A DNA stretch of 64,000 nucleotides from Doryteuthis pealeii (GCA_023376005.1 CM042145.1:57367496-57431495); one strand, 5' to 3'; numbered from the stretch's first letter, positions 23,202-35,497 are shown. Notes: generated by a model from the sequence alone, not told the origin. Numbers and translations: made by a program.

Positions 23202-23676
23202 AAATCGGTGAAATGTTAAAACAGTTATCGATTAAAAAAGGGACCACATATTGATGGTAGATAATTTTGTATAAGTTGTTTAATTTATTAAGATGTTATC
23301 GTAAGATGGTTCAGTTTAAGTGGTGAATATATTTTTATTTAACAGATTATGTAAAGAAGAATTAGGTATAATACATGTTGCGTTATGTAATAAGTGTGGA
23401 ATTAATTAGTTATAAAATATTTGTGGTAATTCATAGTAAATAAAAGTAGGGAAAGTTTGATTGAAGATCTAAAAAAATTTTGAATAAAATATTTGTGGTA
23501 TGGTAATTTAAGGTACCTAAGTGTTAGTTAATCTGTTAAATAAAAATATATTCACTACTTAAACTGAACCATCTTACGATAACATCTTAATAAATTAAAC
23601 AACTTATACAAAATTATCTACCATCAATATGTGGTCCCTTTTTTTAATCGACAACTGTTTTAACATTTCACCGATT
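23202..23676. repeat. Foldback element with 148-bp arms
   Basis: Left arm 23202-23349 and right arm 23529-23676 are nearly perfect reverse complements (left AAATCGGTGAAATGTTAAAA, right TTTTAACATTTCACCGATTT). The 179-bp spacer contains no gene. Confidence 0.92.
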
Positions 23677-23940
23677 TTTTTCAAAACATAAACTAAGCTC
23701 AGAGAAAAATGTTCAACATTTTATTGATAAATAATAACACTTTATCTTTATTTTATTTTATTTTTTTTTGTAATAATAAAAAACTATTTTATACCATAAC
23801 CCCTAGAAAAGAAAAAAACAAATATCCAAATCATAACGGTCTCTATTCTCAGCGTTCCAAATTTTTTAAAAATTCGATTTTCGAATATTTCCAAAAATCT
23901 CTGTTGTTTTTTCCCAATGAATTTTTTCATTCAAAATAAA

Positions 23941-24026
23941 TGTTCACTCTGATGAAGGTCGATTCTTCTATGTGTGCGAAATATTTTCACACACATAAAC
24001 TGACCGAAACACATGTGTAAGTGATA
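23941..24026 (+). ncRNA. Hammerhead ribozyme-like motif F
   Basis: Order: TCACT (23944-23948), CTGATGA (23949-23955), one A, GGTC (23957-23960), an inner hairpin TATGTGTG / CACACATA, GACC (24002-24005), GAAA (24006-24009), CAC-AT-GTG (a 3-bp stem III), TA, then AGTGA (24020-24024), which pairs perfectly with TCACT as stem I. The three helices and both conserved strands are present. The unpaired A between CUGAUGA and stem II is atypical and could reduce activity. Confidence 0.5.
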
Positions 24027-24085
24027 TCGATTAAATTCATTTTATCCATCTACATTTCTTTTCTTTACTCATTTTTCCTCATATT

Positions 24086-24109
24086 GTCGGATTCAATTCC
24101 TTTTCCACA

Positions 24110-24154
<45 letters not shown>
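24086..24154 (+). repeat. GTCGGATT motif and (TA)n tract downstream of motif F
   Basis: GTCGGATTCAATTCC (24086-24100) lies 12 bp before a (TA)n run starting at 24113. The same motif-microsatellite order recurs at about 55907 and, in reverse, at about 4083, 47779, 47809 and 56868. Confidence 0.7.
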
Positions 24155-24156
<2 letters not shown>

Positions 24157-24158
24157 GT

Positions 24159-24676
24159 GAGGGTAATGCCAAAGATAAAGTCTTTAAAATATTTAGAAAT
24201 CACAAACATTTATGGCTTGTTGTCAATGATGTTTACATCATTTTAAAGTTTCAACATGTATTTATTTTTCTATATAATTGCCATTTCAGTTGATACAATT
24301 TTGAAGGTGCTGTGGTATTTTTTTGTCTGCTCATGTCATACCAGCTTGTTGTTGAGGAAGCATTGAACCTCATCATCATTGCAAACTCCCTACACCACTT
24401 GTGGACGTTTTTGACATCCATGCATGACTCGCTATACACTTCTGTTAATTGGTGATGAATTTCAATCAGTTTAATGCTTTTTGCATTCAAAAACCAAATA
24501 ACTACATTACCCTTGGCAATAGCATCAATTTAGAGATCCATCAGAAATTTCTTCTAAGCCAAAACTGAGGGTGGCAGCAAGCACATGCACAACAAAACAG
24601 TGTTTCTAATAGGCGCATATGTCCAATTTCTTGCACCCTCAGCGCTTTGAAGACCTTACTTTTGAGATTACCCTCA
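24159..24676 (-). mobile_element. mariner-like deletion derivative, copy 1
   Basis: Terminal inverted repeats GAGGGTAAT and ATTACCCTC end the element in a TA-rich target. The minus strand encodes the transposase N-terminal helix-turn-helix segment (IEIHHQLTEVYSESCMDVKN, then VHKWCREFA). It then jumps to the C-terminal tail, recognisable in another frame as NGNYIEK. The central catalytic domain with its DDD triad is missing. A mariner needs about 1.3 kb; this has 518 bp. Copies with the same deletion are at 39405-39836 and 58878-59391. Confidence 0.85.
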
Positions 24677-24869
24677 TAGCAATACATTGAGAAGACTTTC
24701 AGACTTTTTTTTTACCATATCAAAAAGTGATAGAAATTAGAGGAAATAATTTGTAGAATGTTTAATTCATTATTTAAAAACGTTTTGGTAGTTCTGAAGA
24801 GTACAGACAAAATTTTGGCATAAAGTAACCACACTATTCAAAGTTTTGTCATGGCTATATAATTTCTAA

Positions 24870-25292
24870 TTCCTTAATTCATCTTAACAACAGCAACTTT
24901 GAGCACCTTTTTGATCTCCATCTTTCTAACACATGTGGGCATGCCTACAAAGTCAGAAAACAGCACTCCTCACGTGACTTTCAGAAACATTTCTTCACGC
25001 TCAGAATTGCGGAGGCATGGAATAAGCTGCCCACATCTGTTGTAGGCTGCCGAAACACTGAATCTTTCAAAGCTTCCATGCTTCCTGTAGTCCATCGACA
25101 CTATACCTGATGCCCCTCTCCACACACACATATGTACACATGCGCACACATACATACATGTTACTACTGTAAACTGTTTATGTTTCTGACACTAATACAT
25201 TATTCTGTGTACTTGACATGAGACTTTGAGGAGTTGTGGTCCACCTGAGCACTGTACACAATAAATTTCATTATTATTATCATTATTATTAT
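24870..25292 (+). mobile_element. 5'-truncated LINE, 3' end copy
   Basis: The frame 24880-25110 encodes HLNNSNFEHLFDLHLSNTCG, then HAYKVRKQ and a C-terminus ending VVHRHYT and TGA. It is about 75% like the copy at 53401-54025. The 3' UTR ends CACTGTACACAATAAATTTC and an (ATT)n tail, as in CR1/L2-type LINEs. The insertion is 5'-truncated just before LNNSN. Confidence 0.85.
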
Positions 25293-25299
25293 TAAAGCT

Positions 25300-26540
25300 T
25301 CTTTTTTAAAAAAAAAAAAAAAATTGTAAGAATGATAAAAATATTCGGTTGTAAGTAAATGGTTTCAAACAAATAGACAAAGCTTCTTTTAAAAAAAAAA
25401 AAAAAAAAAAGAAAGTTCTTCAAATATAAGGCAAATACGAACATTATATTCAAATGAAATTTATTCATTTGTTCTTCAAAATAAATGGAACATTTTTTGT
25501 TATGTTTTCTATCTTCTGGAAAAAAAATCAAATCTTTATTCAAATTTTAAGGGAAGAAATGTTAATTGTAAAAACAAAACCCAAAAAACAATGTTCACCC
25601 TGTTTTATGAATAAGAAACTGCATCTTTTAATGAAAAAATTAAACAAGTCCCTTTGTGTATTATTAATTGTTCTAGTTAAAAGCCAAACATTTTTTAAAC
25701 TTTATTTTTTCCATTTTTTTAATTGGAAAAAAGATAAGGTTGATAAAGTTTAGCTCAGGTTACTCTTACCATGCTTTTAACTTGAACTAAGACTTTATTG
25801 AAAATTTTCACCAGGAAAGGAAATTATTTCAAGAAATATTCAACATATTTTTCAATGTTTTTATTCGGCTGAAAAATTGTGATGTTTTTTTTCTTCTTCC
25901 ATTCAATATTTTAAATGTATTTATTGCTTTATGATGAAACTTTTAAAATCAGTGCTGTGCTGAATGGGCACGGTTGACCCACCAAAAACTCATTTATAAA
26001 AGAAGAAAAAAATCAATTTTGGTAGCACTAAACAAATTAAATCATTTCTTTGTTTTTCACTCTCTGTTGTCTTTGAATAGAACATTGTTTTTAAAAAAAG
26101 TCAGAAAAGATATCAGAACACATTTAAAGATTATCTGACATATGAATTCATTATTTTGACACTTAGTGGTTTTCCAATCAGTTTTTCAATTGAAAATTAT
26201 CAATTTGTTAACAGTAATAATAAATTCTTCTTTATCTCTATAGAAAAGGTGACTCCTACATAATTAAATTTATCAAATATCATTAAGATTGACTCATTTT
26301 TTAGCTGTCTGAACTAAAAAAAAAAAAAAAAAAACAACATTCTGATTTTATCTCAAATTTTCTTCCAACTTAATTTTTCAGTTGCATTTTTTACTGGAAC
26401 TTAGCTTAATTGAATAAGTTTCTAGGTGTCTGTCAGATGATGGCTGTGATACTAGAGCTCTTGTAGCTGAAATGTTAAAGCAGCTGGTATGGAAAAACCA
26501 GGAAATGTGAGCTTATCATTCACTGCTTTTGATGTGAGCT
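25300..26540. other. No recognised gene; A-rich runs
   Basis: Poly-A stretches at about 25307-25322 and 25390-25410. The open frames here are AT-rich without recognisable domains. Confidence 0.4.
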
Positions 26541-26544
26541 GTTC

Positions 26545-26721
26545 CTCATTGCCAAAGAAATAACAATCTGACGTATTGCTGGTATCATCTGAACGAGGAG
26601 TCTGTCCCTTTTTCACTAGCACAATACCAGGGAGATTGTTTTTGCATAGATTTATGTGCTGAGGTCTGGTATAAAACCTGGAACATTGTGGTGGATTCTC
26701 TATTGACTGAGCTAAACTGGC

Positions 26722-26725
<4 letters not shown>
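26545..26725 (-). repeat. Diverged SINE family A copy
   Basis: The plus strand reads ATTGCTGGTATCATCTGAAC, TTTTTCACTAGCACAATACC, AGGGAGATTGTTTTTGC and ends ATTGACTGAGCTAAACTGGC, the reverse of the family A head. Confidence 0.7.

Positions 26726-26757
<32 letters not shown>
26724..26757. repeat. (TA)n microsatellite
   Basis: ATAT run directly adjoining the SINE head. Confidence 0.95.
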
Positions 26758-26759
<2 letters not shown>

Positions 26760-28035
26760 TTTTAAAAAATGCAACCAAGATTATGAAGATGAAATCAATA
26801 ATCATTATTATTTTGCTTTCATGAATAAAAAAATTCAGATCAGTCTAAATATAATAACCAATGAAATTTATATATATATATATATATATGCTTTTGTTAT
26901 TTGTAAAGAAGCTTGTTTTAGTAATTAATAAAACTTTGGATTTGTCATTCATATACAGCACAAAACTGACACTCATAAGATTTGGTGCATCTAAAGACTA
27001 ACTTGTAGACAGTTGAGGCTCAACAGGAAAGTCAGTAATATATAAAACATGTTGCAATTGTAAGAGGTAGAATGTCAAATATTATCCTTTGCTTTTTCTT
27101 TTTAGTTAAAATAAGGAATGTTCAGCTGCAATGAATAATCTATATCTATATATAATCCATAAATCAGGTGAAGAAATCTTCCTTACAATATAGTAGTTTT
27201 TCAAAATGTTGTAGTTTACAGAGCTCAATGTGTGCTCTTATTGTCAGTCATTGAGCAAAATTAAATCAGTAAAATTTAGCATTATAGCCTATTTCAAGGG
27301 GCCTAGAGAAATTGTCCAGTATCTCCCATCCTCAGATGCAAAATGCATTCATACATATGGGTAGGATTTGACACAAGGTCACAAATATGGAGAATCCAGC
27401 AAGGATAAAACTTTTCTTTTTTTTTTAGTAGTCATGGATCTGTGAGACTAGTTTACCTAATTGCATGACACCTTCTAAGTATATATGTGTTTGTGCTTAT
27501 ATATATATGTTTTGATACATTTTTGAGTTGAATTAGAATACATGAATTTGAACTATGAAATCTTTGAGGGGAGCCTAAGGGAGATAAATCATTTAATTCT
27601 TTTTTATGTCTATAAAAGAGACTTTATTTTATAATACATAAGCATTCTAAAATTGAATGGAATTTGTTCATGAAAATTAAAAATTACATAAAACGTAAAA
27701 TATGTACATATTTCCCCAAAGTAAATGCATTTTCTTAAAAATAATTTGATACTTACAACAAAGAAGTAGAATCCAGAAACAGACAGAAAACATTCGGTTG
27801 GTTTGGTTTATATATTGCAATTTTTCTTTGAAGAATTAATGTTATGTTTTAAAAAGAGTGCAATGTTGATTTGAAATTAAGCATTTGTTTTAGTTTCAAG
27901 AAAAAAAAAAGAATGAAGAAATGTTCAAAATGTTTTTTTGTTCTCAGTTTTCAAATGTTCCCATTCAGTTTTCAATTAAATATTTTCATGTACCTAGTGA
28001 TGTTAAAAATTAAAAAAAAACAAAAAAAATCTTAT
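26760..28035. other. No recognised feature
   Basis: AT-rich sequence with a small (TA)n at about 26871-26889. No coding evidence. Confidence 0.4.
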
Positions 28036-28039
28036 TAGT

Positions 28040-28304
28040 GTAATAAGTAATTGAGAGTTACTTTATGATTACCTCCCCCTTTGAAGAACACTCTAGGGAA
28101 TACTAGACTATATAAACTCTTAAAAATGTACCAATTATTCTAAGTAGAATAAATTGTAATGACAAATGATAACACCAATAGACTTTAAAAAGCTTTATTC
28201 TATATTCTAGTTAGAATAATTGGTACATTTATTAAGAGTTTATATAATCTAGTATTCTCAAGGGAGGTAATCATAACGTAGGGGAGGTAACTTTCAATTA
28301 TTAC
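28040..28304. mobile_element. MITE with long terminal inverted repeats (265 bp)
   Basis: The left arm GTAATAAGTAATTGAGAGTT and right arm AACTTTCAATTATTAC are inverted. Inner inverted blocks follow: ATGATTACCTCC/GGAGGTAATCAT, and AAACTCTTAAAAATGTACCA against TGGTACATTTATTAAGAGTT. No protein is encoded. Confidence 0.85.
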
Positions 28305-28309
28305 AATTG

Positions 28310-28895
28310 GCAAGTTTGAAAAATGTTTCTTTTACATAAATGAAAATAAATTCATTTATATGTACTTATCTTAATCTGGCCCATATCTCCAGTAGTTTGA
28401 GGGGCCAGTTGAGACAAACTCCCACACACATACCTAGCGATCACACTTATCACATTAAGTAGTGTTAGTTTGCTGAGTATTGATTACATGTCAGCTATCT
28501 CAATAGGTGTTCTTGTTTACTTCCTAATCAACCAAAATTTAATTATAAGATTCACACTAAAGATATTTGTTCAAAATTTCTTTTTCAAGAATTTCACAAT
28601 GATATTTTGTCTATAATATTTAAAAAAAAAACAAACAAAATGTTTTCCTATTAGAATTTATTGTCTAAACAAAGAAAGGTTTTTTTCTAAGCATTGTGAA
28701 ACTGCAGAAGCAAAATTTTAATTTAATTCTATTTTAAAACAAAAAAAAAAAAACTATGCTGTTTACATTACAGCATAACTTAATTTGGCATCCATTGAAT
28801 AACCAGTGAAAACCGGTATGGCTCTTGTAGAAGGAAAACAACAAACTTACCCCTACATTGGAACAAAATTAAGTTTCATATATATAACTTATCTA

Positions 28896-28937
<42 letters not shown>

Positions 28938-29055
28938 GAGGGAGTAAGAAATAGGATTAAAAAGATGAAAATAGAGTTGTTGAAATTAACAATACATTCA
29001 GATTTCAGTCATATTTCTTATCCACAGTAAAATATAGTGCTCTATGCTAAGAAAT
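28310..29055. other. No recognised gene; (TA)n at 28899-28936
   Basis: AT-rich sequence. The frame across the microsatellite is an artefact. Confidence 0.4.
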
Positions 29056-29058
29056 ATC

Positions 29059-29204
29059 TTGATATTTTCAACTATAAAATAAAAACTCATGAATGAGTTT
29101 TATGTGGCTTATCTCCAGGTGAACTTGCATCAAAATGTGTCAATACAATCTCACCTGAAGATTTGACAGGTGAGTTTTTATCTTATTTTATAGCTGAAAA
29201 TATT
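29059..29204. mobile_element. Small MITE/foldback (about 146 bp)
   Basis: GATATTTTCAACTATAAAAT at the left and ATTTTATAGCTGAAAATATT at the right are inverted, with AAAACTCA/TGAGTTTT inside. Confidence 0.8.
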
Positions 29205-29209
29205 GTGTG

Positions 29210-30000
29210 TGAATGGAAAATATGTAAGTAAGAGTAAATAAATATGGTGAATAATGGTATAATGTTGAATAAGTATTTAAAGAAAACTCTTATTTATAAA
29301 GTTGAAAGTTCAGTTTTGGAATGTCCTATTGGTCAATAACCTAGAGAATCTTCAGATATTGATTCTGGTGTATTCAATCATAGGGCTGGGGATTTTGTGG
29401 AGATAATAAGGGACCACCTTCTATAAGAAAGATTAGTCAAGTGTGGATTAGTAAGGATTATAAGAGAAATAGAATAAAAACAAGGAGATAAGAGTTCAGT
29501 CCTTAAATAAAAAAAACAAAACAAAAGAAAACTAAAACTCCTTCACAGTTGGCAAGATGCAACTGAAATATGACAATAGCCTATACCAAGATTTTAAACA
29601 GACAAATAGATAATGTCTATGAAATGAATGTTCTGAAACACTCCCATTCTTCCATTGTTAATATACTAATATCATTAGAAATATTGTACATATATAGCAG
29701 AATAAATTTAAAAAAACACTTTCCAAACAATCATATAAAAAAAAAATATTAAATGAGACAGCTTTGACCATCTGGAAAAAAATGATGGCCGAAGATTTAT
29801 TGTGTCAAAATTTCTACAAAAAATAAAATGAAATGACACTTTTGTATATTACAAATATTAATTGCATTGTAAGAAGAAAAAAAAACTTGTACAAACTGTT
29901 ATGACCATGTGATACAAATTTTGATATACATCAACATATACAAAATAAGGAACTTTCTTTAAATCAATATTTGATTGTGTGGTTGTGTTGATACATATTT
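29210..30000. other. No recognised feature
   Basis: AT-rich sequence. The 60-codon frame at 29570 has no known domain. Confidence 0.4.
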
Positions 30001-30006
30001 TTAATA

Positions 30007-30090
30007 CTACACCTGTCCCATAATAGCTGTTACCTTTTGAATATAAATTTCCTACACTAAATATAATAACTATTATGGGACAGAGGTAGT
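30007..30090. mobile_element. Mini-palindrome MITE, copy 1 (84 bp)
   Basis: ACTACACCTGTCCCATAATA at the left pairs with TATTATGGGACAGAGGTAGT at the right. Diverged copies are at 32807-32900 and 32988-33064. Confidence 0.8.
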
Positions 30091-30094
30091 AAAG

Positions 30095-31814
30095 GATTTA
30101 GCAGGTTTAAAAAAGAAAAAAATGTTTGTGTGCACTCACACACAATTATTGCTATTCATTTAAAATTTGATTCTTGTTAATATTAGATTGTTTAGAAAAT
30201 ACTGGCCAAATTTACATTTAAATATTTAATAAAAACTTGCCATTAATTTTCAAACAACATAATATAAAGATCTTTATTAAGCCCTTTAAGAGTGACCAAA
30301 GTTAAACATTTGTCCATTCATTTGTTGGCAGAGATAAGAAATTTAATTTCCACCTCCCCATTCACTCAAACCTTCTTTTTACAATAACGATTTTAAGGAA
30401 TCTAGGTTCCTTACTAACTTAAACAAAAAAAAAGAAAAGAAAATATGATATTTTTATGATGTTCTAAAAACTTCAGTTTTAAACAAATAAAAAGTATTTT
30501 TATTAATACTTTAAAAATTTGTACAGAATTATGCACAGAATTCATAATTTCTAACACAGATTCTGTTATTGTACTAGGAGCTTACACTTGCTTGTAGGGT
30601 ACAATGAGAAAAATGAAGGAGGAAGAGGAGGACAAGTAGTGTGAAATTCTATCAAATGACTAGTATGTAAATCTCATAAGTATGAAGAAAGAAAAAATAA
30701 ATAAGGCAAAAAAAAATGTTTCTTTGCTGTAATGCCCAATAACTCCCATCAATAGAAAATTATCTGCTTTGCACTAAAATGGTCCTTAAATATCACAGAT
30801 TGGTAAAGTGGGTAGAATTTTTTCAAATTCAATTGAAATGTTTGTACTGACTAGCTAGACCCAAATGTTCAACAATCAAACAAAAGGTTGTTGGTTCATT
30901 GATTTTAACGGCATATCAACCCATTTGGGGTTATGTCATGCCTAGCGGTTAGGAAGTCATTTATATTTACACTTTTGTAGTAATTGGTTTTAACAATGTG
31001 TTAGCATCATTGGGGATTATGTTGTATGTTATTGATTACAAAACAACAAAAAGTTTATATCAATTGGATCATGTCAGCTTTAAAAGTAACAGTGTTCACT
31101 GCTGCCTGGGTAATATAAAGTGGGAGTACATACAGGAGTATTTTGCCTAAGTACTCACCCACCCACTCTTTTTTATTAATTAATATTATTTAAATATTAA
31201 TTATTTTTTATTAATATTGTTGATGACTAGACACCATCTCAAGATGTCTAGCAAGGAGTCAGAGGACAGGGAAAAATGGATACATGCCTTTTCTCCAGAG
31301 GCAGTTATTAGTGTAAAGTTGGCAATAAGCCAAAATAGGATTCCCATTCTGAAAAAAAACAACAAATTATATGATTGATCATTTCATTAATGTTTTCAGT
31401 AGGAGGTCATAATGAAAATGATTCCTCACTTTGTAGGGTTCCTTATATAAAGGAATATTTCCTTTTCAATGGACAGACATGATTAAGTGTCTGTATGCAT
31501 ATACATACTAAATAGGATTCGGAATTTAATTGCATGAACAAGAGCATATCTAGTTATAAATTTTTTTTATTTATTTAAGATTGTCTTTTTCATGTCATGA
31601 TTAGTCACAAAAAACATAACAAAAACACTTTATAGATTTCAAATATCCAATTCATAAAACATTCATAAGGAATCTTGATAATTACAAATGCACACACATT
31701 TATATATATATTATGAAAAGTGCTCAATATTGGTGAAAGAGCGCATGTATATTTAAGGATAGGTAAGACACAGAGACAACAGTGCTTGGTGACTGTCAGT
31801 TTCTTGTCTATGTG

Positions 31815-31815
<1 letters not shown>
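30095..31815. other. No recognised gene; family C 5' end near 30895-30955
   Basis: GGCATATCAACCCATTTGGG at about 30911 resembles the start of family C. The remainder is AT-rich and unrecognised. Confidence 0.4.

Positions 31816-31817
<2 letters not shown>

Positions 31818-31875
<58 letters not shown>
31818..31875. repeat. (TA)n microsatellite
   Basis: About 29 TA units without interruption. Confidence 0.97.
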
Positions 31876-31878
<3 letters not shown>

Positions 31879-31879
31879 C

Positions 31880-32800
31880 TGACATATGTGGCTAATGTAT
31901 TTTCTTACACTTGAAATGGCAAATAAATACAAAAAAAAAATCTATGAGGCACTTGAAAAACAATTTAAGACCTAAATCCATCGATATAGTCAGGTTTATG
32001 TATTTTTTTAAAATCACACAAGTGTATATATGTACATGTATACTACACATTATAAAAGAGTGATTTTTATACTTTTGAAATCATTATTTAAAGAAAATAA
32101 ATGTTTTCACAAAAATATTTTTTTTAGACTGCTAATTTTTTGGGTAAACATAAGGTAAAAGTTTAAATATAAAAATATTTTTAAACCTATATTTTTTTCA
32201 GAATTATGCAGTTTGAGTTAATGATTGTCTTTTCTTAAAAAAACATTCAATATAAACTCATTTTTTAAAAATCCTACATTCATCAAAACCACTCACATTT
32301 TAATCAAATGTATTTAAGAAAAAATGTTTTTGTTTTTTAATGCAAATTAACATTTGGTTTAATACATAATTGAAATGCCTTTTTTAATTTTTTGAAAATT
32401 TTTTAAACACCCATTGGTAATGATTTGATTTAGTATAGAAACCCTGAATGAAGATAATTTTCCCTAGTTGTCTCCCCATGAGCTTATTTTTTTTTAGTTT
32501 TTTTCACCGTATATTCATAGATATTAAATGAAATGATAGTCACTGCAACATTGTCATCTTTCAAGTGAAATAGTAGTCAAATTATCCTTAAAAAATAAGC
32601 CAGACATGGCAGATACTTAATGTGTGACAAAAAAATATACAGGGTGTTTCATAAAATTTGATATCATTTGAGTACAAAATGATATCAATTTTTTCTGAAA
32701 TACTCTGGAGGTAAAAATGAAACAAAAAATATAAGCAACAACACACAAACAAGATATTACAGGTTTTTCTCAGTATTGTACATCGCGATAAAACCTACTT
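31880..32800. other. No recognised gene; possible mariner-type end at about 32640
   Basis: CAGGGTGTTTCATAAA at about 32641 followed by the inverted words TTGATATCATTT / AAATGATATCAA is MITE-like. No second end was delimited. Confidence 0.35.
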
Positions 32801-32806
32801 AAAAAT

Positions 32807-32900
32807 AATTAAATACCAATTTCCAATAATAGTTATTACATTTCGTGGATGAAATTTAAATGCAAATGTAACAATTATTATAGGAGAGAGGTAATTATAT
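32807..32900. mobile_element. Mini-palindrome MITE, copy 2
   Basis: CCAATAATAGTTATTACATT and AATGTAACAATTATTATAGG form the arms. Confidence 0.7.
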
Positions 32901-32987
32901 TAAGTAAAATAATAAATTTATTAACAATTTCTAGTTTAAATAATAATGAATTAATAAATTTTGGATTTTATTTTGTTTAATATTGAC

Positions 32988-33064
32988 TATCACATAATAG
33001 TATCTACATGTGCATATCAATTTCATACACTAAATGTAACAACTATTATGGTAGAGGGATCATA
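32988..33064. mobile_element. Mini-palindrome MITE, copy 3
   Basis: ACATAATAGTATCTACAT and AATGTAACAACTATTATGGT form diverged arms. It lies 90 bp from copy 2. Confidence 0.65.
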
Positions 33065-33269
33065 ATATTAAATAAAATCCTAAATTTGTTATAAATTCTA
33101 TTATCAATGCTACTCGATTGAAAAATGAATGTGGAAAATATTTTATAAGCCATAATAAAAAATGTCATATTTTGTATGTAAAATTTTTATAAAAATTTAA
33201 CAATTTTGAAAAATGTTTTTTATATGAAGTACAAACAAATTTGAAAATAATTTGTATTTGATGAGATTT

Positions 33270-33298
33270 TTTTTTTTGTGTGTGTGTGTGTGTGTGTA
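33270..33298. repeat. (TG)n microsatellite
   Basis: TGTG run preceded by a T homopolymer. It falls downstream of the transporter stop codon, possibly in its 3' UTR. Confidence 0.9.
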
Positions 33299-33648
33299 AT
33301 AAAACAATGTGTAAATGTAGGTTAATTTTTTTTTCTTCTATAGGTGAATTAGTGAGATGTATGCTATTACTTTTTCTAGATTTTTCAGATAGTAGACACC
33401 TACATTGTATATGTGATGAGTAAATCAAGGGAGATAATTAGCTTGCATAGATGTGTACAGACTTAAAATTTCATTGTTTTTTGAGCCTGAATGTGATCAG
33501 ATCAGAACAGAGAACAAATGACGGAAGTATTATCAATATTGTTTCTTAGCAGTTTTAAAATGTCCTTTTTCTTTTTTTTTTTTCTTTTTTTTTCTGCCCT
33601 TTCTTAGAGACAAATATTTGGTGTAATGTAAATGTTTGACAATCTCAT

Positions 33649-33713
33649 TTAAGCCACTTTCTTGTCTTCAGGAACAACCATCAACAACTTCTGCACAGTT
33701 GCAGTTATGTTAT
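33649..33713 (-). CDS. SLC7A5/8-like: SLC7A-like terminal exon, 65 nt with stop
   Basis: Acceptor TTATTACAG. Encodes (D)[20 protein letters not shown] and TAA at 33651-33649. The phase matches the previous donor. The intron before it (37449-33714, 3736 nt) carries the large foldback at 35504-37120. Confidence 0.92.
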
Positions 33714-35453
33714 CTGTAATAAGAAAAATAAGAAATTGATTTGTATTAAGAACTTGTTGCAGTTTTTAATATACAAGAAGAAAAAAAAGCTACAATACAA
33801 GCATTTGATAAATCTTTTATATTATGTAATAAATATTAAAAAGTAACGTATTATCTATTTTTTTGTACTTTTGAAAGAAATATTAAAATGAAATATGAAA
33901 ACAGTAATAATATTTTAGAAAAGTATATAATGATTTATAACATAATTTCAGAATAGGGCTGGTTTAGCTCAGTCAGTAGAGGAACCACATAGTTCTGGTT
34001 TCAATACTCAGCACCAACTCAGTGTATGAGTAACACAGCTTGGATCTGTGCAGTAAAATAGGGAGCTGATGGTTGATGCAGCACTCTACACTCTGACACA
34101 AAAGCAATCTTAATGGTCTAGCCCCTAGTAAAAAGGGGATAAACTCCCTTGCTGCCTGGCTGATACCAACAATAGGCAACATTACTGACTTTACCTTTTT
34201 TTACAAGTAATCATTAAATTATTGAATATATTTTCTATTGTATTTTCTACAATTTTTTAGAATATATGTAAATGATTATATTTTGTCTGGTAGGCTGGGG
34301 TTGTAGAATATACTGTTGGCCGTGGGTAGTAACCCATAATGACTGAGAACAGGATTGACGTGGCTAAGTGGTCCCGTGACAGGCAACACTCCACTTCAGC
34401 TGTTACTTGGGCTAGACAGGCAGTTGGATAGGCCCCATCCAATCCATTGGCTGGTCATTTCAAGCATGGCAAACATCCTTTTTTTTATCATATAGGTGCT
34501 AGAAGGCTGTGACTGAGGGTCAACCAATAGAATTTATTAATACACATAAAGTTAATGAAAATTATTTATCAGAACAGACATTGCTACTTCTACTTAGGAA
34601 GAAATGCAACTACTAATTAGTATTTTACAATTTCTAATGGAATTTTATACAATCAAAATGGATATCATTAGGTTTTATTTATTATAAAACTCTGTAACTA
34701 AAAATATGAATATTTCTATTACAGGTGTTACAATTTTATTTCTAATCCCTTTTTAACCTATCACATTATCACACCCAACAAGATGGCAGTTAAAGTTAAC
34801 TAGATATATTTTTAACCAACGCTTATATCAACTTGGCTATTGGTTCCTGAAAAGTTGGTTTTACAATGAGTTAACTTTTATAATGTAAAAATTGTCTTTA
34901 TGTTAGAAATTTCTTTTATCTCAGAAATGCTGGAATATATTAATGTCAAAATATGACAATGAAGTACAAAGTGCAATCTTTTGTACTGAGGGAACCAGAC
35001 AAGATTCTAAATCCAATCCTCCTCAAATGTGGGAAAATATGTAGATTAGCTTAACCACAACTATTTCAGTAAAATTCACACAACTGGAAATAATATTACC
35101 CTGCACAAAACAATGCTTTATTCTTCACAAAAGATGTATAGTCAAAATTTCAGTATAACAGTACCTCCCCTTTTCTTTAAACTTAAGACATTTTACAATT
35201 TTAATTTTTTTAAAGAAAAGAGCTTAAACTTTTATAACAATGAAATAAATCATGTTATAAAGAGCACATCTTCAAGAATGCACCATTTTGACAGATACAG
35301 ATTTTAATTTATAAAATTCACCCATTCTAAAAAATGTAAAACAAATAATTTTTACATGTGACTTCTTAAAAATGCTTCCTCTTCATAATACAGCATAAAT
35401 TGTTAATTTCAACCAATTTTTTTTTTTTTTTAATGTGAAATTTTAGTCATAGC

Positions 35454-35497
<44 letters not shown>

